Assembly: GCF_000633595.2 (NCBI RefSeq)
Contig: NZ_JIBU02000006.1
Coordinates: 1 to 64,000, forward strand
Source: Clostridium drakei
GTDB taxonomy: Bacteria; Bacillota; Clostridia; Clostridiales; Clostridiaceae
Length of the DNA: 64,000 nucleotides
Direction: 5' to 3'
Shown: positions 43,577 through 52,765 of the stretch, one piece after another
Numbering within the stretch: position 1 is the stretch's first letter
Layout of the letters: each line of letters starts with the position of its first letter
Translations under genes and position numbers: made by a program
Notes under the pieces: generated by a model
The model's input: the letters and a program-made list of their open reading frames with translations, nothing else
The model's database searches: none
Told to the model about the DNA's origin: nothing

Positions 43577-46174
43577 TTATACTGATGTTCCGTATTCTGT
43601 TCTGGCGATAATCTCATCTTGAATTGGTTTGCCAAGTTCAACCCAATATGCACTAAAGCCAGCAACACGTACAATTAAGTCACGGTAGTTTTCAGGATGT
43701 GCCTGTGCGTCTCTAAGCATTTTGGAGTCCACTATATTGAATTGAATATGGTAACCACCATTGCTAAAATAGCCTCTAATTAGGTCTACAAGGTGATGAG
43801 ATCCTTCAGTGCCTTTAACAGCATTAGGATGAAATTTCATATTCAACTGTACGCTACGCATATCAGTACAATCCAGTTTAGCCCCAGAATTTAATAGAGC
43901 TATGGGACCATTAACGTCAGTTCCTGGAGTTGCCGAAAGGATGCCGTCGGTTAATGTTACACCTGCTAATCTTCCATCAGGTGTTGCTCCACATACACGA
44001 CCAAATGGGCCATGTGATGATATGGATAATGCTGCCGGAACCCAATGATAGCCCAAATAAGTGGTTTGTTTTGAAACTACATCTTTATAATGCTGCCACA
44101 AATCTACAAAAATACTATCAACATAATCATCATCATTACCAAACTTTGGTGCATCAAGACATAGTTTATGAATCTTAGCCCATTTCATATCAATTCGTTT
44201 TTGTTCAAGCATGGAGGTGCGATTATCTGATTTCTCATAACCGAAGTTTTCTTTCAAAGATTGTTTTAATTCATCCATAGTAAATAAATTTTCTTCAAAT
44301 ACGCACTTTTTTATAGCAGCAAAACTGTTTGCTACATTAACCATTCCTGAATTCAATAAGGTTACTGACTTATTATAGCGGCATCCATTTTCGTCCATAG
44401 GCCTACCAGTCTTAATACAATCCTTCATTAACACCGAAGAAAATACTAGAGGATTTATTTCACGACGCATTTGTACCGTATAGTTCCATGAATCCATGTA
44501 AAATTTAAGATATTTTGATTCAACTTTGCACCATGCATCCCACAGCTTTTCATAACTGTCTATTTCTCCTAGAGGATCATAGCATCTTACATTTGTTCTT
44601 GGATCAACACCATCATTAAGAACTATTTCAAGAATCTTTGGTTCATTAAAGAATGCTGGATGTGTGATACCATGTGAAGTTCCCTGTGTTCCGATTTCAA
44701 CACATCCTGCAATAGCTACATCTCTTGCATCCTCTAAAGTAATATCCTCTTCACTTTCATCTATTAATAAATGTTGAATGCTAACATCGTTATTGAAGAA
44801 TGCTGGATATCCACCGCCACTCTTACAGCATTCTGCAGCTTTCATCATCAACTTATTGCTGGTCTTTGAACTTACCTGGACTCCAAGGGTTGGCTGTATT
44901 GTCTGCATATTAATGCCGGCTTGTAAAATATCAAATTCTAGGTCATTTTCTGCTGGCAGCCCATTTTTGTTTACACCACCAACTACCAAATGTTGGTATG
45001 CATTTCCAGAAGCCATTGCAGACCATGCACGTGGTGCAATGTACTCATTTCCTGAGAACTTGATACGTATCTGTTCCATTGCCTCAATAACTTGTGCACG
45101 TGTTAACTTTCCTTTTTCAAGATCTTTTTTATAATAAGGGTACAACAATTGTCCCCATCTTCCTGGTGAAAGACCAACTACAGAACAATCTTGTCCTACA
45201 GCAATATGGCCTATCCATGCAGATTGAAGTGCCTCCATGAAATTACGTGCAGGTTTTGCAGGAACCCATTCAAGCATTTCTGCTATATTTAATAATTCTT
45301 TTTTACGTGTTATGTCTGTTTCAGTATCTGCATCTTCGCGAGCTTTTTTTGCATAGTTCTTTGCCCAATTTATTACTGCTTCACAGGAGATAATTGAAGC
45401 TCTCCAGAATAAGATTTTTTCTGCAACATCATAGGTAGTAGGTAAAGTATTGGCAATATGTTCCTTACATTCATTGATAACATCCTCAAGACCGCGTTCT
45501 ACGATTATATCATAAGCAGGTACCCATCTGCCTTCCATTATGGAAACAACACTCAAAGGCCACATATTTACTTTATAGCCATTATTAAAGGTTTCTGCAT
45601 CAGGCATATTTTCGTTAATAAATTTTTCAGCTGATTCATCAATACATTTGCCTTTCCAATAATTGCAAGCATCCAAAAGTGGTTGAACATCCTCATCTTT
45701 GATTGCATAAATTCCACACTGCTTTAAACCTTTTATTTCAACATGTTTACGTCCGCCGCCCATTCCTATATCATATATTTTTTTGTCTTCTAAAGATTCG
45801 GCGTGACTTAACATAATTGGATAGAATTGCTGACTGTACTGAAGATGAACTGGTGCTCCACGTGTGTAACGGGTTTTCTGCATTACAATTAATTCATCAG
45901 GTAGAATTGATGGAGTAACATTTTTTAGTGCATAAGCATAAGCTTTAGCATGACGTATTAATACAGGCTGACCATCACATTCACGCCATTTTTTTGTAAA
46001 TAAAATTGAAAATTCTGGGTCCAGCATAAGTCTTGCATCTAAATAACGTTGTTTGATTTTTTTATTTCTTTCAGTTGAAGGTTGTCCTTTAACTTCACGA
46101 TCAATAAATCCAGATTCTTCTTTTTCTTCTGTAGTTGGTGGCCATGTAGGTGTTTGATTCTTTTTAAATTCCAT
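43577..46174 (-). CDS. Glycyl radical enzyme of the GCVE class, substrate unassigned
   Basis: An 865-residue glycyl radical enzyme. The thiyl-radical loop is IAGCVEIGTQG (Cys491, Glu493) and the radical glycine is in RVAGFSAYWVEL (Gly839). The Cys-x-Glu pair groups it with decarboxylases, dehydratases and C-N/C-S lyases (HPAD, IAD, CutC, GDH, IslA) rather than pyruvate formate-lyase, which has Cys-Cys. Cys-to-Gly spacing is 348. No HpdC-like small subunit, microcompartment or benzylsuccinate-synthase subunit gene is adjacent, so HPAD, microcompartment CutC and BSS identities are disfavoured. GGAGGAATG precedes the ATG. Arylacetate decarboxylase-like chemistry is possible but unproven. Confidence 0.88.
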   Translation of the reverse strand: MEFKKNQTPTWPPTTEEKEESGFIDREVKGQPSTERNKKIKQRYLDARLMLDPEFSILFTKKWRECDGQPVLIRHAKAYAYALKNVTPSILPDELIVMQKTRYTRGAPVHLQYSQQFYPIMLSHAESLEDKKIYDIGMGGGRKHVEIKGLKQCGIYAIKDEDVQPLLDACNYWKGKCIDESAEKFINENMPDAETFNNGYKVNMWPLSVVSIMEGRWVPAYDIIVERGLEDVINECKEHIANTLPTTYDVAEKILFWRASIISCEAVINWAKNYAKKAREDADTETDITRKKELLNIAEMLEWVPAKPARNFMEALQSAWIGHIAVGQDCSVVGLSPGRWGQLLYPYYKKDLEKGKLTRAQVIEAMEQIRIKFSGNEYIAPRAWSAMASGNAYQHLVVGGVNKNGLPAENDLEFDILQAGINMQTIQPTLGVQVSSKTSNKLMMKAAECCKSGGGYPAFFNNDVSIQHLLIDESEEDITLEDARDVAIAGCVEIGTQGTSHGITHPAFFNEPKILEIVLNDGVDPRTNVRCYDPLGEIDSYEKLWDAWCKVESKYLKFYMDSWNYTVQMRREINPLVFSSVLMKDCIKTGRPMDENGCRYNKSVTLLNSGMVNVANSFAAIKKCVFEENLFTMDELKQSLKENFGYEKSDNRTSMLEQKRIDMKWAKIHKLCLDAPKFGNDDDYVDSIFVDLWQHYKDVVSKQTTYLGYHWVPAALSISSHGPFGRVCGATPDGRLAGVTLTDGILSATPGTDVNGPIALLNSGAKLDCTDMRSVQLNMKFHPNAVKGTEGSHHLVDLIRGYFSNGGYHIQFNIVDSKMLRDAQAHPENYRDLIVRVAGFSAYWVELGKPIQDEIIARTEYGTSV

Positions 46175-46201
46175 AGAGCATTCCTCCTCGATTAAAATAT
46201 T

Positions 46202-47587
46202 TTATATTTTGTTGGTGCCCACACATAGTGAACATAGGTGATATTTCTTAATATCTTGATTTAAAAGAGCATTCTGAAGTTCTTTTATTTTACTGGACTT
46301 CCACACATTATCGATACCATCTTTAATGTGACCTAGTGGCATATCACAATCAATGTCATAACAACATGGAGTGATACTCCCATCCCAAAGAACATTAAGT
46401 TTAGTAAATGGTTCTACACATAACGGTTGCAGTTTTGATACACTGGTTATAGGCTGTTTACTGTATAAGGTAATATTACCGTTCTCATCATAAAATTTTG
46501 GATCTCGTTCGCGACTTAGAGGAATAAATCCAATATGATCTACAAAAGGACGGATGGGCTCAAGAAATTTTTGTGCACGTTCCAGCGATGGCTGATTCCA
46601 TTTTGGAATAATAGAAGATATCATAATCCATATCTTTCTATGTAAATTCATTTCCTCACGTTCTTTATATAGAGCCTCCAATCCTTTGCAAATATCCATT
46701 AAGCGGGCTCCTTGTCTAACAGCTTCATATGACATTTCATTTATACCATCAATAGAGATTCCTATTACTGAAGGTTTCGCTGACAACAATTTTTGGCGAA
46801 CCTCTTTATTTATAAGGGATATGCCATTAGTTTGGATTCCAACAGTACAACCAGCCCGTTTTCCACTTTCTATTAATTTATCTAGTTGATTGTGAATCAA
46901 AGGTTCACCCATAAAAAAGAGTTTAATGGAACCTTTTTTTATGATGGGGAAAGTAGTACCAAAAATTAAATGCTGTACTTGCTTAATAATTACTCTATTC
47001 TTCCATCCGTTAAGCATTTCATCGAAAACCGCTGTATCCATAAATCCCACCTTGCGGGTCATCTTACTGCGAGGGCACATAGTGCAGTTTAAGTTACAGG
47101 CATTAGTTGGCTCTACTTGAAGAGTTAATGGTGAATCAGGAATTAATGCTACTATTGGATGATTGTATGAGTTTATATGTATCCATCTTTTTAAAATATT
47201 TTCAGCACTATGTTCTAGATTCCTTTCTCCAAGTTTATGTGCGTAAAGTTTTACTTCTTTAACCATTTGAATTGTATTTGCTCCAAGCACATCACCACCG
47301 TGAAGTGTAAGCTCTGTAATTTGTACTGTCTGTAATATTACCTGATTTGCAAATAGTCTATGAAGTTTGTCTGCCTTATTTGTACTTAATGATTGGGTAA
47401 TTAAATTTTGCAAATGCTTTAATCCCTTAGTTTTATCACCTTTTGCAATATGAGCCATTGCTAGACAATAGCGAACTTTGATATCATCTGGATGTTCAAT
47501 TAAAATAGTTGAAGTAAGGCTTATGATACTTTCATATTTTTCTTCACTATTTAGCTGAGATAATGCTTTCATCATATCGTCTTTCAT
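46202..47587 (-). CDS. TPR-radical SAM-SPASM protein, first gene of the glycyl radical operon
   Basis: A 461-residue protein. Residues about 10-130 are helical TPR-like (LTSTILIEHPDDIKVRYCLA), residues 150-370 a radical SAM barrel with CNLNCTMC (Cys164, 168, 171), and the C-terminus a SPASM-like domain with WDGSITPCCYDIDC and a final CSLC. SPASM enzymes usually modify peptides or proteins or carry auxiliary Fe-S clusters. It lies 27 bases before the glycyl radical enzyme on the same strand with AAAGGAGA upstream, so it is the first gene of the operon. It is not an activase: it lacks the ferredoxin insert. The role is unknown. Confidence 0.82.
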   Translation of the reverse strand: MKDDMMKALSQLNSEEKYESIISLTSTILIEHPDDIKVRYCLAMAHIAKGDKTKGLKHLQNLITQSLSTNKADKLHRLFANQVILQTVQITELTLHGGDVLGANTIQMVKEVKLYAHKLGERNLEHSAENILKRWIHINSYNHPIVALIPDSPLTLQVEPTNACNLNCTMCPRSKMTRKVGFMDTAVFDEMLNGWKNRVIIKQVQHLIFGTTFPIIKKGSIKLFFMGEPLIHNQLDKLIESGKRAGCTVGIQTNGISLINKEVRQKLLSAKPSVIGISIDGINEMSYEAVRQGARLMDICKGLEALYKEREEMNLHRKIWIMISSIIPKWNQPSLERAQKFLEPIRPFVDHIGFIPLSRERDPKFYDENGNITLYSKQPITSVSKLQPLCVEPFTKLNVLWDGSITPCCYDIDCDMPLGHIKDGIDNVWKSSKIKELQNALLNQDIKKYHLCSLCVGTNKI

Positions 47588-47978
47588 TCTTTTGTCTCCT
47601 TTATAATTTACAACCGTTATTTGGATGAATTTAACTAATGGATACCTTTTGTATTAGAAATAGGTTCATAGCAATTTAAGCAAATCCTAGTTATCTATTT
47701 TATTGAAACAAGGTTGCAGAAATGATAAGCATTATATAGTAATATAATGCTATTTGAACCCATAATATATTTATTCTACATAATATGATATAATCCTCTA
47801 TAAAAAGAAGTATTTTTAATAAGTGTAATATTTTTCATAATAAACATACTCAACTATGTAAGAAATTAAGTAATAATTCTATAAAGAAATAATATGAAAT
47901 TGAAAATATAAAGTTTTTAGCTTATTAAATTTATAATTATATTTATAGTATAATGGTACTGGAAGGAAGTGATATTAC
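47588..47978. other. Divergent promoter region
   Basis: The region between the glycyl radical operon and the dehydrogenase gene is AT-rich and holds no gene I can support. A TATAAT (47949-47954) 25 bases before the dehydrogenase start is a likely -10, though the matching -35 is poor. I see no palindromic operator or riboswitch. Confidence 0.5.
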
Positions 47979-48947
47979 ATGAGAGTTTTAGTTGTAATTC
48001 CATTAAGTGAAGATGAAAAACAAAAGCTTAAATCAAAGATGCCAGAAGCGGAGTATATTTTTATATCAGCTAAAGAAATTAGTGATGAAATTGTAAAAAG
48101 TGCTGATATAATTATTGGAAATGTTCCTCCAGAATACATAAAGGGAAGTAAGAAGCTTAAATGGCTTCAGTTAAACAGTGCAGGCACTGATGGATATTGC
48201 GAAGCTGGTGTAATTACTGAAGGAGCGTATCTTACAAATGCATCAGGTGCTTATGGTCTTGCAATATCTGAACATATGCTTGGTATGTTGTTTGAAATTA
48301 AAAAGAAGTTGAATTTATATTATATGAATCAGAAAAAACATATATGGAAGGATGAAGGAAATGTTACTTCAATAGAAGGAAGTACAACATTAGTTGTAGG
48401 TCTTGGTGACATTGGAGGAGATTTTGCTAGAAAAATGAAGGCACTTGGAAGTTATACCATAGGAGTAAAGAGAACCAAAGGAGAAAAACCAGAATATATT
48501 GATGAATTATATACAATGGAAGCTTTGGATGAACTTTTGCCTAAAGCAGATGTAGTGGCTTTAAGTCTTCCTGGGACAAAGGATACTCACCATTTGTTTA
48601 ATAAGGATAAATTTAATTTAATGAGAAAAGATGCAATCATTCTTAATGTGGGAAGAGGAAGCTGTATATGTACTGAAGATTTGTGTGATGCTCTTGAAAA
48701 TGGAATTATTAGTGGTGCAGGTCTTGATGTAACGCAGCCAGAACCGCTGCCACCTGAACATAGATTATGGGATGCGCCAGGGGTTGTTATTACTCCTCAT
48801 ATATCAGGATTTTTTCATCTTCCAGAAACTTTAAGAAGAATTGTTAACATAAGTATTGAAAATCTTGAATATTTTAAAAATCAGCAGCCACTAAAGAATA
48901 TAGTGGATTTTAAAACTGGTTACAGAGATAATAAGAAAAAAATTTAA
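47979..48947 (+). CDS. D-2-hydroxyacid dehydrogenase family protein
   Basis: A 322-residue NAD(P)-dependent oxidoreductase. The nucleotide-binding motif is VVGLGDIGGDFARKM (about residues 134-148); the catalytic set comprises Arg in NVGRGS, Glu in LDVTQPEPLP and His in ITPHISG. It reduces a 2-oxoacid or oxidises a D-2-hydroxyacid. GGAAGGAAG precedes the ATG. It diverges from the glycyl radical operon; an aromatic 2-oxoacid substrate would link them, but this is speculation. Confidence 0.88.
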   Translation: MRVLVVIPLSEDEKQKLKSKMPEAEYIFISAKEISDEIVKSADIIIGNVPPEYIKGSKKLKWLQLNSAGTDGYCEAGVITEGAYLTNASGAYGLAISEHMLGMLFEIKKKLNLYYMNQKKHIWKDEGNVTSIEGSTTLVVGLGDIGGDFARKMKALGSYTIGVKRTKGEKPEYIDELYTMEALDELLPKADVVALSLPGTKDTHHLFNKDKFNLMRKDAIILNVGRGSCICTEDLCDALENGIISGAGLDVTQPEPLPPEHRLWDAPGVVITPHISGFFHLPETLRRIVNISIENLEYFKNQQPLKNIVDFKTGYRDNKKKI

Positions 48948-48999
48948 TAGAAGTATATTAAATTTATACAAGTTCATAAGCAAGTGATATTAGTAAATA

Positions 49000-49039
49000 A
49001 AGTGATAACTGTATTTATAATTGTTTATCACTTTTTTTA
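49000..49039 (+). terminator. Terminator after dehydrogenase
   Basis: AAGTGATAAC (49000-49009) pairs with GTTTATCACTT (49023-49033, one bulged base) and is followed by a T run. Confidence 0.88.
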
Positions 49040-49150
49040 TTATAGTAAAATGACTCAAAATAATATTTGAAATTTTTGGCTTTATAATATACTTCTTAAA
49101 CAAATATGAGAAAGGTTATGCTTAAATTTTTAAATATTTTACGTAAATTA

Positions 49151-49420
49151 TTAAGGATTTTTAAAAAAGTTAATACCTTTTAATTTAAGCAAATTTATTA
49201 ATGAATTTGAAGTATAGTTTAAGTTAGAATAAGTTGGATTTTTATCATATTCAGTGTGCATAGAGGATTTTGAACTTACTTTCTTAACTTTAACCTCAGA
49301 AGAATCTGAATTAGGAGATGAACTTGTCCTTGTAATATATAATTGAGGATTTGAAAGAGCATTTATCTGATAGGCTTGATTATAATAGCTGTAGTTGTAG
49401 TAATTAGAAGAAACATTCAT
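49151..49420 (-). CDS. Small Tyr/Ser/Asn-rich protein of unknown function
   Basis: An 89-residue protein supported by a strong ribosome binding site (GGAGGTAAAATT). The first 20 residues (MNVSSNYYNYSYYNQAYQIN) are strikingly Tyr/Asn-rich, the middle Ser/Lys-rich (SSSPNSDSSEVKVKKVSSKSS) and the tail hydrophobic-basic (LINLLKLKGINFF). There is no signal peptide or transmembrane helix. The composition suggests a disordered or assembly-prone protein; I cannot assign it to a family. Confidence 0.65.
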   Translation of the reverse strand: MNVSSNYYNYSYYNQAYQINALSNPQLYITRTSSSPNSDSSEVKVKKVSSKSSMHTEYDKNPTYSNLNYTSNSLINLLKLKGINFFKNP

Positions 49421-49675
49421 AATTTTACCTCCAAAAGTTCATTTATTTATATGAATTTAAAGATTTTTGATATAACTAAGAATCATCTTTCATTATTAGT
49501 TTTTAACTTATGAAGCTTCGTTTTGTAATGTGTTTATATTAATTGAAAGTTATGTATATGCCAAAGTTCAGTTATGATATAATATAAAGGATTATATGAA
49601 AAATATATTATTAGAAATATGAGATTATGCTATAAATACAAAATAATATTCAATAAGATTAAGGGGTTAAGATTT

Positions 49676-50521
49676 ATGAAGTTTTCAACATATGATTTTA
49701 TTTCGATGTCAGAGGATAGGGTTAATGAAGATATTGCTTATGCAGATGATAGTTATGGATGGGCTATAGATGGTGCAACAGGACTTAATAAAACTAATTT
49801 GACAGGTTCTAAAGGCGATGTATATTGGTTTGTTAATGAGTGGAATAATTACTTAAAAGACAATATTTTAGATAAATCAAAAGATATTAAGGAAATTGTT
49901 TCTAACGGAATAAGCTTTATAGGTAATAAATTTGATAAAATTTCTTCATCAAAGCATCCTGATAAAGTTGATTTGCCAGCTGCTTCTATAACTATAATTA
50001 GAATTAACAATAATAAAGTAGAGTACTTTTTACTTGGCGATTGCACACTTATGGTTGAGGATAATAATGGAAAGTTAAGTATTATTAAACAGACATTGCT
50101 TGATAAACTAGATAATATAGCAAAAGCTGAAATGAATAAATTAATGTTAAATGAAGGAATAAGTTTTATTGAGGCTAGACAGAGAATAAATCCATTACTT
50201 ATTAAACATAGATTGCTAAAAAATACTTCAGAAGGTTATTGGACATTAGGATTTGATAAAAATGCAGTAGAAAATTCTATTTATGGGTATTTGGATTTGG
50301 AGCAATGCAAAAAGGCATTATTAATGACAGATGGTTTTTCAGCAATTTTTGATAATTATAAATATTTACAGGCTGAAAATCTTATTTCAATTGTTGAAGA
50401 ACAAGGATTGTATCAAGTATATAAGAATATAAGGCTTATTGAAGAAAAGGATGCAGATGTAATGAAATTTCCTAGATTTAAAAAAAGTGATGATGCATCT
50501 GCAGTGATATTTTTACAATAA
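49676..50521 (+). CDS. PP2C-family serine/threonine phosphatase
   Basis: A 281-residue protein with PP2C-like metal-binding motifs: WAIDGATGLNK near residue 25, LGDCTLMV near residue 120, LLMTDGFSAIFD near residue 220 and KSDDASAVIFL at the end. Each carries the Asp/Gly positions typical of the fold. The ATG at 49676 follows AAGGGG and begins at the homologous region. It is expected to remove phosphate from Ser/Thr of target proteins; no kinase gene is nearby. Monocistronic. Confidence 0.8.
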   Translation: MKFSTYDFISMSEDRVNEDIAYADDSYGWAIDGATGLNKTNLTGSKGDVYWFVNEWNNYLKDNILDKSKDIKEIVSNGISFIGNKFDKISSSKHPDKVDLPAASITIIRINNNKVEYFLLGDCTLMVEDNNGKLSIIKQTLLDKLDNIAKAEMNKLMLNEGISFIEARQRINPLLIKHRLLKNTSEGYWTLGFDKNAVENSIYGYLDLEQCKKALLMTDGFSAIFDNYKYLQAENLISIVEEQGLYQVYKNIRLIEEKDADVMKFPRFKKSDDASAVIFLQ

Positions 50522-50618
50522 GTTATTGTGTTACAAAATAAAGCTTTGATATTTAAACTGAATTCATATAATTTTTAAGGGAAGCTAATAGCTTCCCTTA
50601 CTTTGCTTTTTACAAAAT

Positions 50619-51110
50619 TTATAAGTTGTTTTTGTTTTTTAGATAGAAAGATTTGTTGTCTATAGCCCTCATTGTAGCTAAAATACCATCGAGATGATCA
50701 TATTCATGATGTATCAATTCTGATAGATCGCCTTCAAGCTTTACTGTTCTGTCTATAAAGTCTATATCTTTATATATAACAGTACATTCTTTATAACGGT
50801 TAACTTTTACTAAAAGATTTGGAAAGGACATGCAGTCATCCATTACTTCCATGATTTCCTTGTTGTCAAATTTTAATATAGGATTAATAAAAACTATAGG
50901 TTTATCAATATACATATATATTAATCTTTTAAATACACCAATTTGTGGAGCAGCAATTGCTCTTCCAGCATTATATTTTTTACGAAAGTCAATTAAAGTA
51001 TCATGCAAATCTAGAACAGTTTCTTTGATTAAATCTAGTTCATCTTTTTTAACAGGTAAACTTTTTTTATATAAAGCATCATTTCCAAGTAACAGTATTT
51101 CTTTTAACAT
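50619..51110 (-). CDS. Peptide deformylase-like protein with altered motif 2
   Basis: A 163-residue protein of the peptide deformylase fold. Motif 1 is GRAIAAPQIG (canonical GxGxAAxQ changed at the third position), motif 2 is DDCMSFP in place of EGCLS, and motif 3 is HEYDHLDG with both His metal ligands and the catalytic Glu intact. Cys, His and His are all present, so it can still bind iron or zinc, but the altered pocket suggests a paralog with a different substrate. GGAGG precedes the ATG. It diverges from a MocR regulator over a shared operator. Confidence 0.85.
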   Translation of the reverse strand: MLKEILLLGNDALYKKSLPVKKDELDLIKETVLDLHDTLIDFRKKYNAGRAIAAPQIGVFKRLIYMYIDKPIVFINPILKFDNKEIMEVMDDCMSFPNLLVKVNRYKECTVIYKDIDFIDRTVKLEGDLSELIHHEYDHLDGILATMRAIDNKSFYLKNKNNL

Positions 51111-51136
51111 AATATAACCTCCCTGTTTGCTATATG

Positions 51137-51192
51137 TTGTAAATTTGATAAAATAATACTATAAAATCGTAATTATAAAAAGGTACGATTTT
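51137..51192 (+). promoter_or_regulatory. MocR promoter with perfect inverted-repeat operator
   Basis: TTGTAA (51137-51142), 17 bp, TATAAA (51160-51165) forms a promoter for the MocR gene. AAAATCGTA (51163-51171) and TACGATTTT (51184-51192) are a perfect 9-bp inverted repeat covering the -10 and the transcription start. This is the layout of autoregulation by a GntR/MocR dimer, probably also affecting the divergent deformylase-like gene. Confidence 0.65.
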
Positions 51193-51217
51193 TATAAAAT
51201 TTATGGGGATGATTTTT

Positions 51218-52642
51218 ATGGAAATACCAATATTTATTGAAAGACATAGTGAAAAACCACTGTATATTCAGATATATCAATTCTATAAAAAAGCCATACT
51301 GGAAGGAATACTTAAAAAAGATGATAGGCTGGAATCCATAATGCAGCTTAAGAATAGACTTGGTATAAGTAGAAACACAGTTCAGGCTGCATATGATCAA
51401 TTATTATGTGAAGGATACATTTATAGTAAGAATGGAAGTGGATATTATGTGGAGGCTATAGAACACCAAATAAAAACTATTACAAATGAAAACGGATCTT
51501 TGAAGCTTAAAAAGTTAAAGAGTATTCATACAGATGATAAAGTATATATTTACAATTTTAAACCTGGTTCAGTAGATCAGGAAAGTTTTCCATTTACGGC
51601 CTGGAGAAAAATTGAGCAAAGTGTCATGAAAAAAGAAAACATAGATATACTAGCTTATTCAGACCCTAGAGGTGAATTTGAATTAAGAAATCAGATTGCA
51701 GAATATGTCAAAAATTCAAGAGGAGTAGTTTGTTCATCTGAACAGATAATTATAGGTGCAGGAACTCAAACCTTAATGGCAATATTATGTGATTTATTTA
51801 GTGAGTCAAATAATAAGAATATTGCTTTTGAAGAACCAGGGTTTTCAGCTGTAAGAAAGGTTTTTGAATGGTATGGATATAATATAAATCCAATTGAATT
51901 AACAAGAATGGGAATGAATATAGAAAAACTTGAAGATATTAAAATAAATCCTAAGTTTATATATGTAACACCATCTAATCAGCATCCTTTAGGAATGTCT
52001 ATGCCTGTTTCAAATCGTATAAAACTTCTTAATTTTATTAATAAGTGTAGTGGATATGTTATTGAAGATGACTATGATAGCGAATTTAGATATAATGTAA
52101 ATCCAATACCTTCACTTAGAAATTTGGATAGTGAAAATAGAGTGATTTATCTTGGCACTTTTTCGAAGACTCTTTTTCCTGGAATGCATGTTGGTTATAT
52201 GATTTTACCTGAAAGTGTAATGAATATTTTTATTGAAAAAGGAAGTTTTATAAATCAAACTGCATCAAAAATTCATCAGCTTACCATTGCAAAATTTATG
52301 AAAGAAGGTCTATTTGAAACTCATCTCAGAAAAATGAGAAGTATATATGCTAAAAAACAGCAGTTTCTTATAAATTGCATAAGAAAAGAATTTGAAGATA
52401 ATGTTCAGGTTTATGGTGAAAGCTCAGGAGTTAATATTGCACTTCGAGTAAAAAACAATCTAAATGAAGTGGAACTTATAAATAAAGCCTTAGAAAATGA
52501 AGTTAAGGTTTATCCAATATCATTTTATTATTTTGATCAAAATAATTATAAGAAACCTAATATGGTAATAATGGGATATGGACATTTGAGTTGTGAGAAG
52601 ATAGAAAATGGTATAAAGCTCTTAAAAAATTCATGGTTTTAA
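51218..52642 (+). CDS. MocR/GntR-type regulator with aminotransferase domain
   Basis: A 474-residue regulator: winged helix at about 1-75 (KPLYIQIYQFYKKAILEGIL, LGISRNTVQAAYDQLLCEGY) and a class I aminotransferase-like domain from about 105 on, with the PLP-Lys in LGTFSKTLFPGMHVGY. It is expected to bind PLP and an amine ligand and to regulate nearby genes. Two other in-frame ATGs exist upstream (51203, 51209); 51218 best fits the GGGGATGA spacing. Target inference: itself and the divergent deformylase-like gene. Confidence 0.88.
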   Translation: MEIPIFIERHSEKPLYIQIYQFYKKAILEGILKKDDRLESIMQLKNRLGISRNTVQAAYDQLLCEGYIYSKNGSGYYVEAIEHQIKTITNENGSLKLKKLKSIHTDDKVYIYNFKPGSVDQESFPFTAWRKIEQSVMKKENIDILAYSDPRGEFELRNQIAEYVKNSRGVVCSSEQIIIGAGTQTLMAILCDLFSESNNKNIAFEEPGFSAVRKVFEWYGYNINPIELTRMGMNIEKLEDIKINPKFIYVTPSNQHPLGMSMPVSNRIKLLNFINKCSGYVIEDDYDSEFRYNVNPIPSLRNLDSENRVIYLGTFSKTLFPGMHVGYMILPESVMNIFIEKGSFINQTASKIHQLTIAKFMKEGLFETHLRKMRSIYAKKQQFLINCIRKEFEDNVQVYGESSGVNIALRVKNNLNEVELINKALENEVKVYPISFYYFDQNNYKKPNMVIMGYGHLSCEKIENGIKLLKNSWF

Positions 52643-52765
52643 ACAATCAAATTTGTTTAATTTTAATATATGGATGTTATAATATAAATATGACAATTTT
52701 GTATTAATATAGATATGTATGCTAGAAGAAATATTTTTGGATTTGAAGGGAGAAAGGTAATTAAT

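Noticed and set aside
43577-46174. 4-hydroxyphenylacetate decarboxylase identity for the glycyl radical enzyme
   Set aside because: HPAD requires the small Fe-S subunit HpdC next to it, and there is no such gene; the Cys-Gly spacing also differs from what I recall for HPAD.
43577-46174. Pyruvate formate-lyase or anaerobic ribonucleotide reductase identity
   Set aside because: The active-site loop has Cys-Val-Glu, not the paired cysteines of PFL, and no nucleotide-site or ATP-cone features of NrdD are seen.
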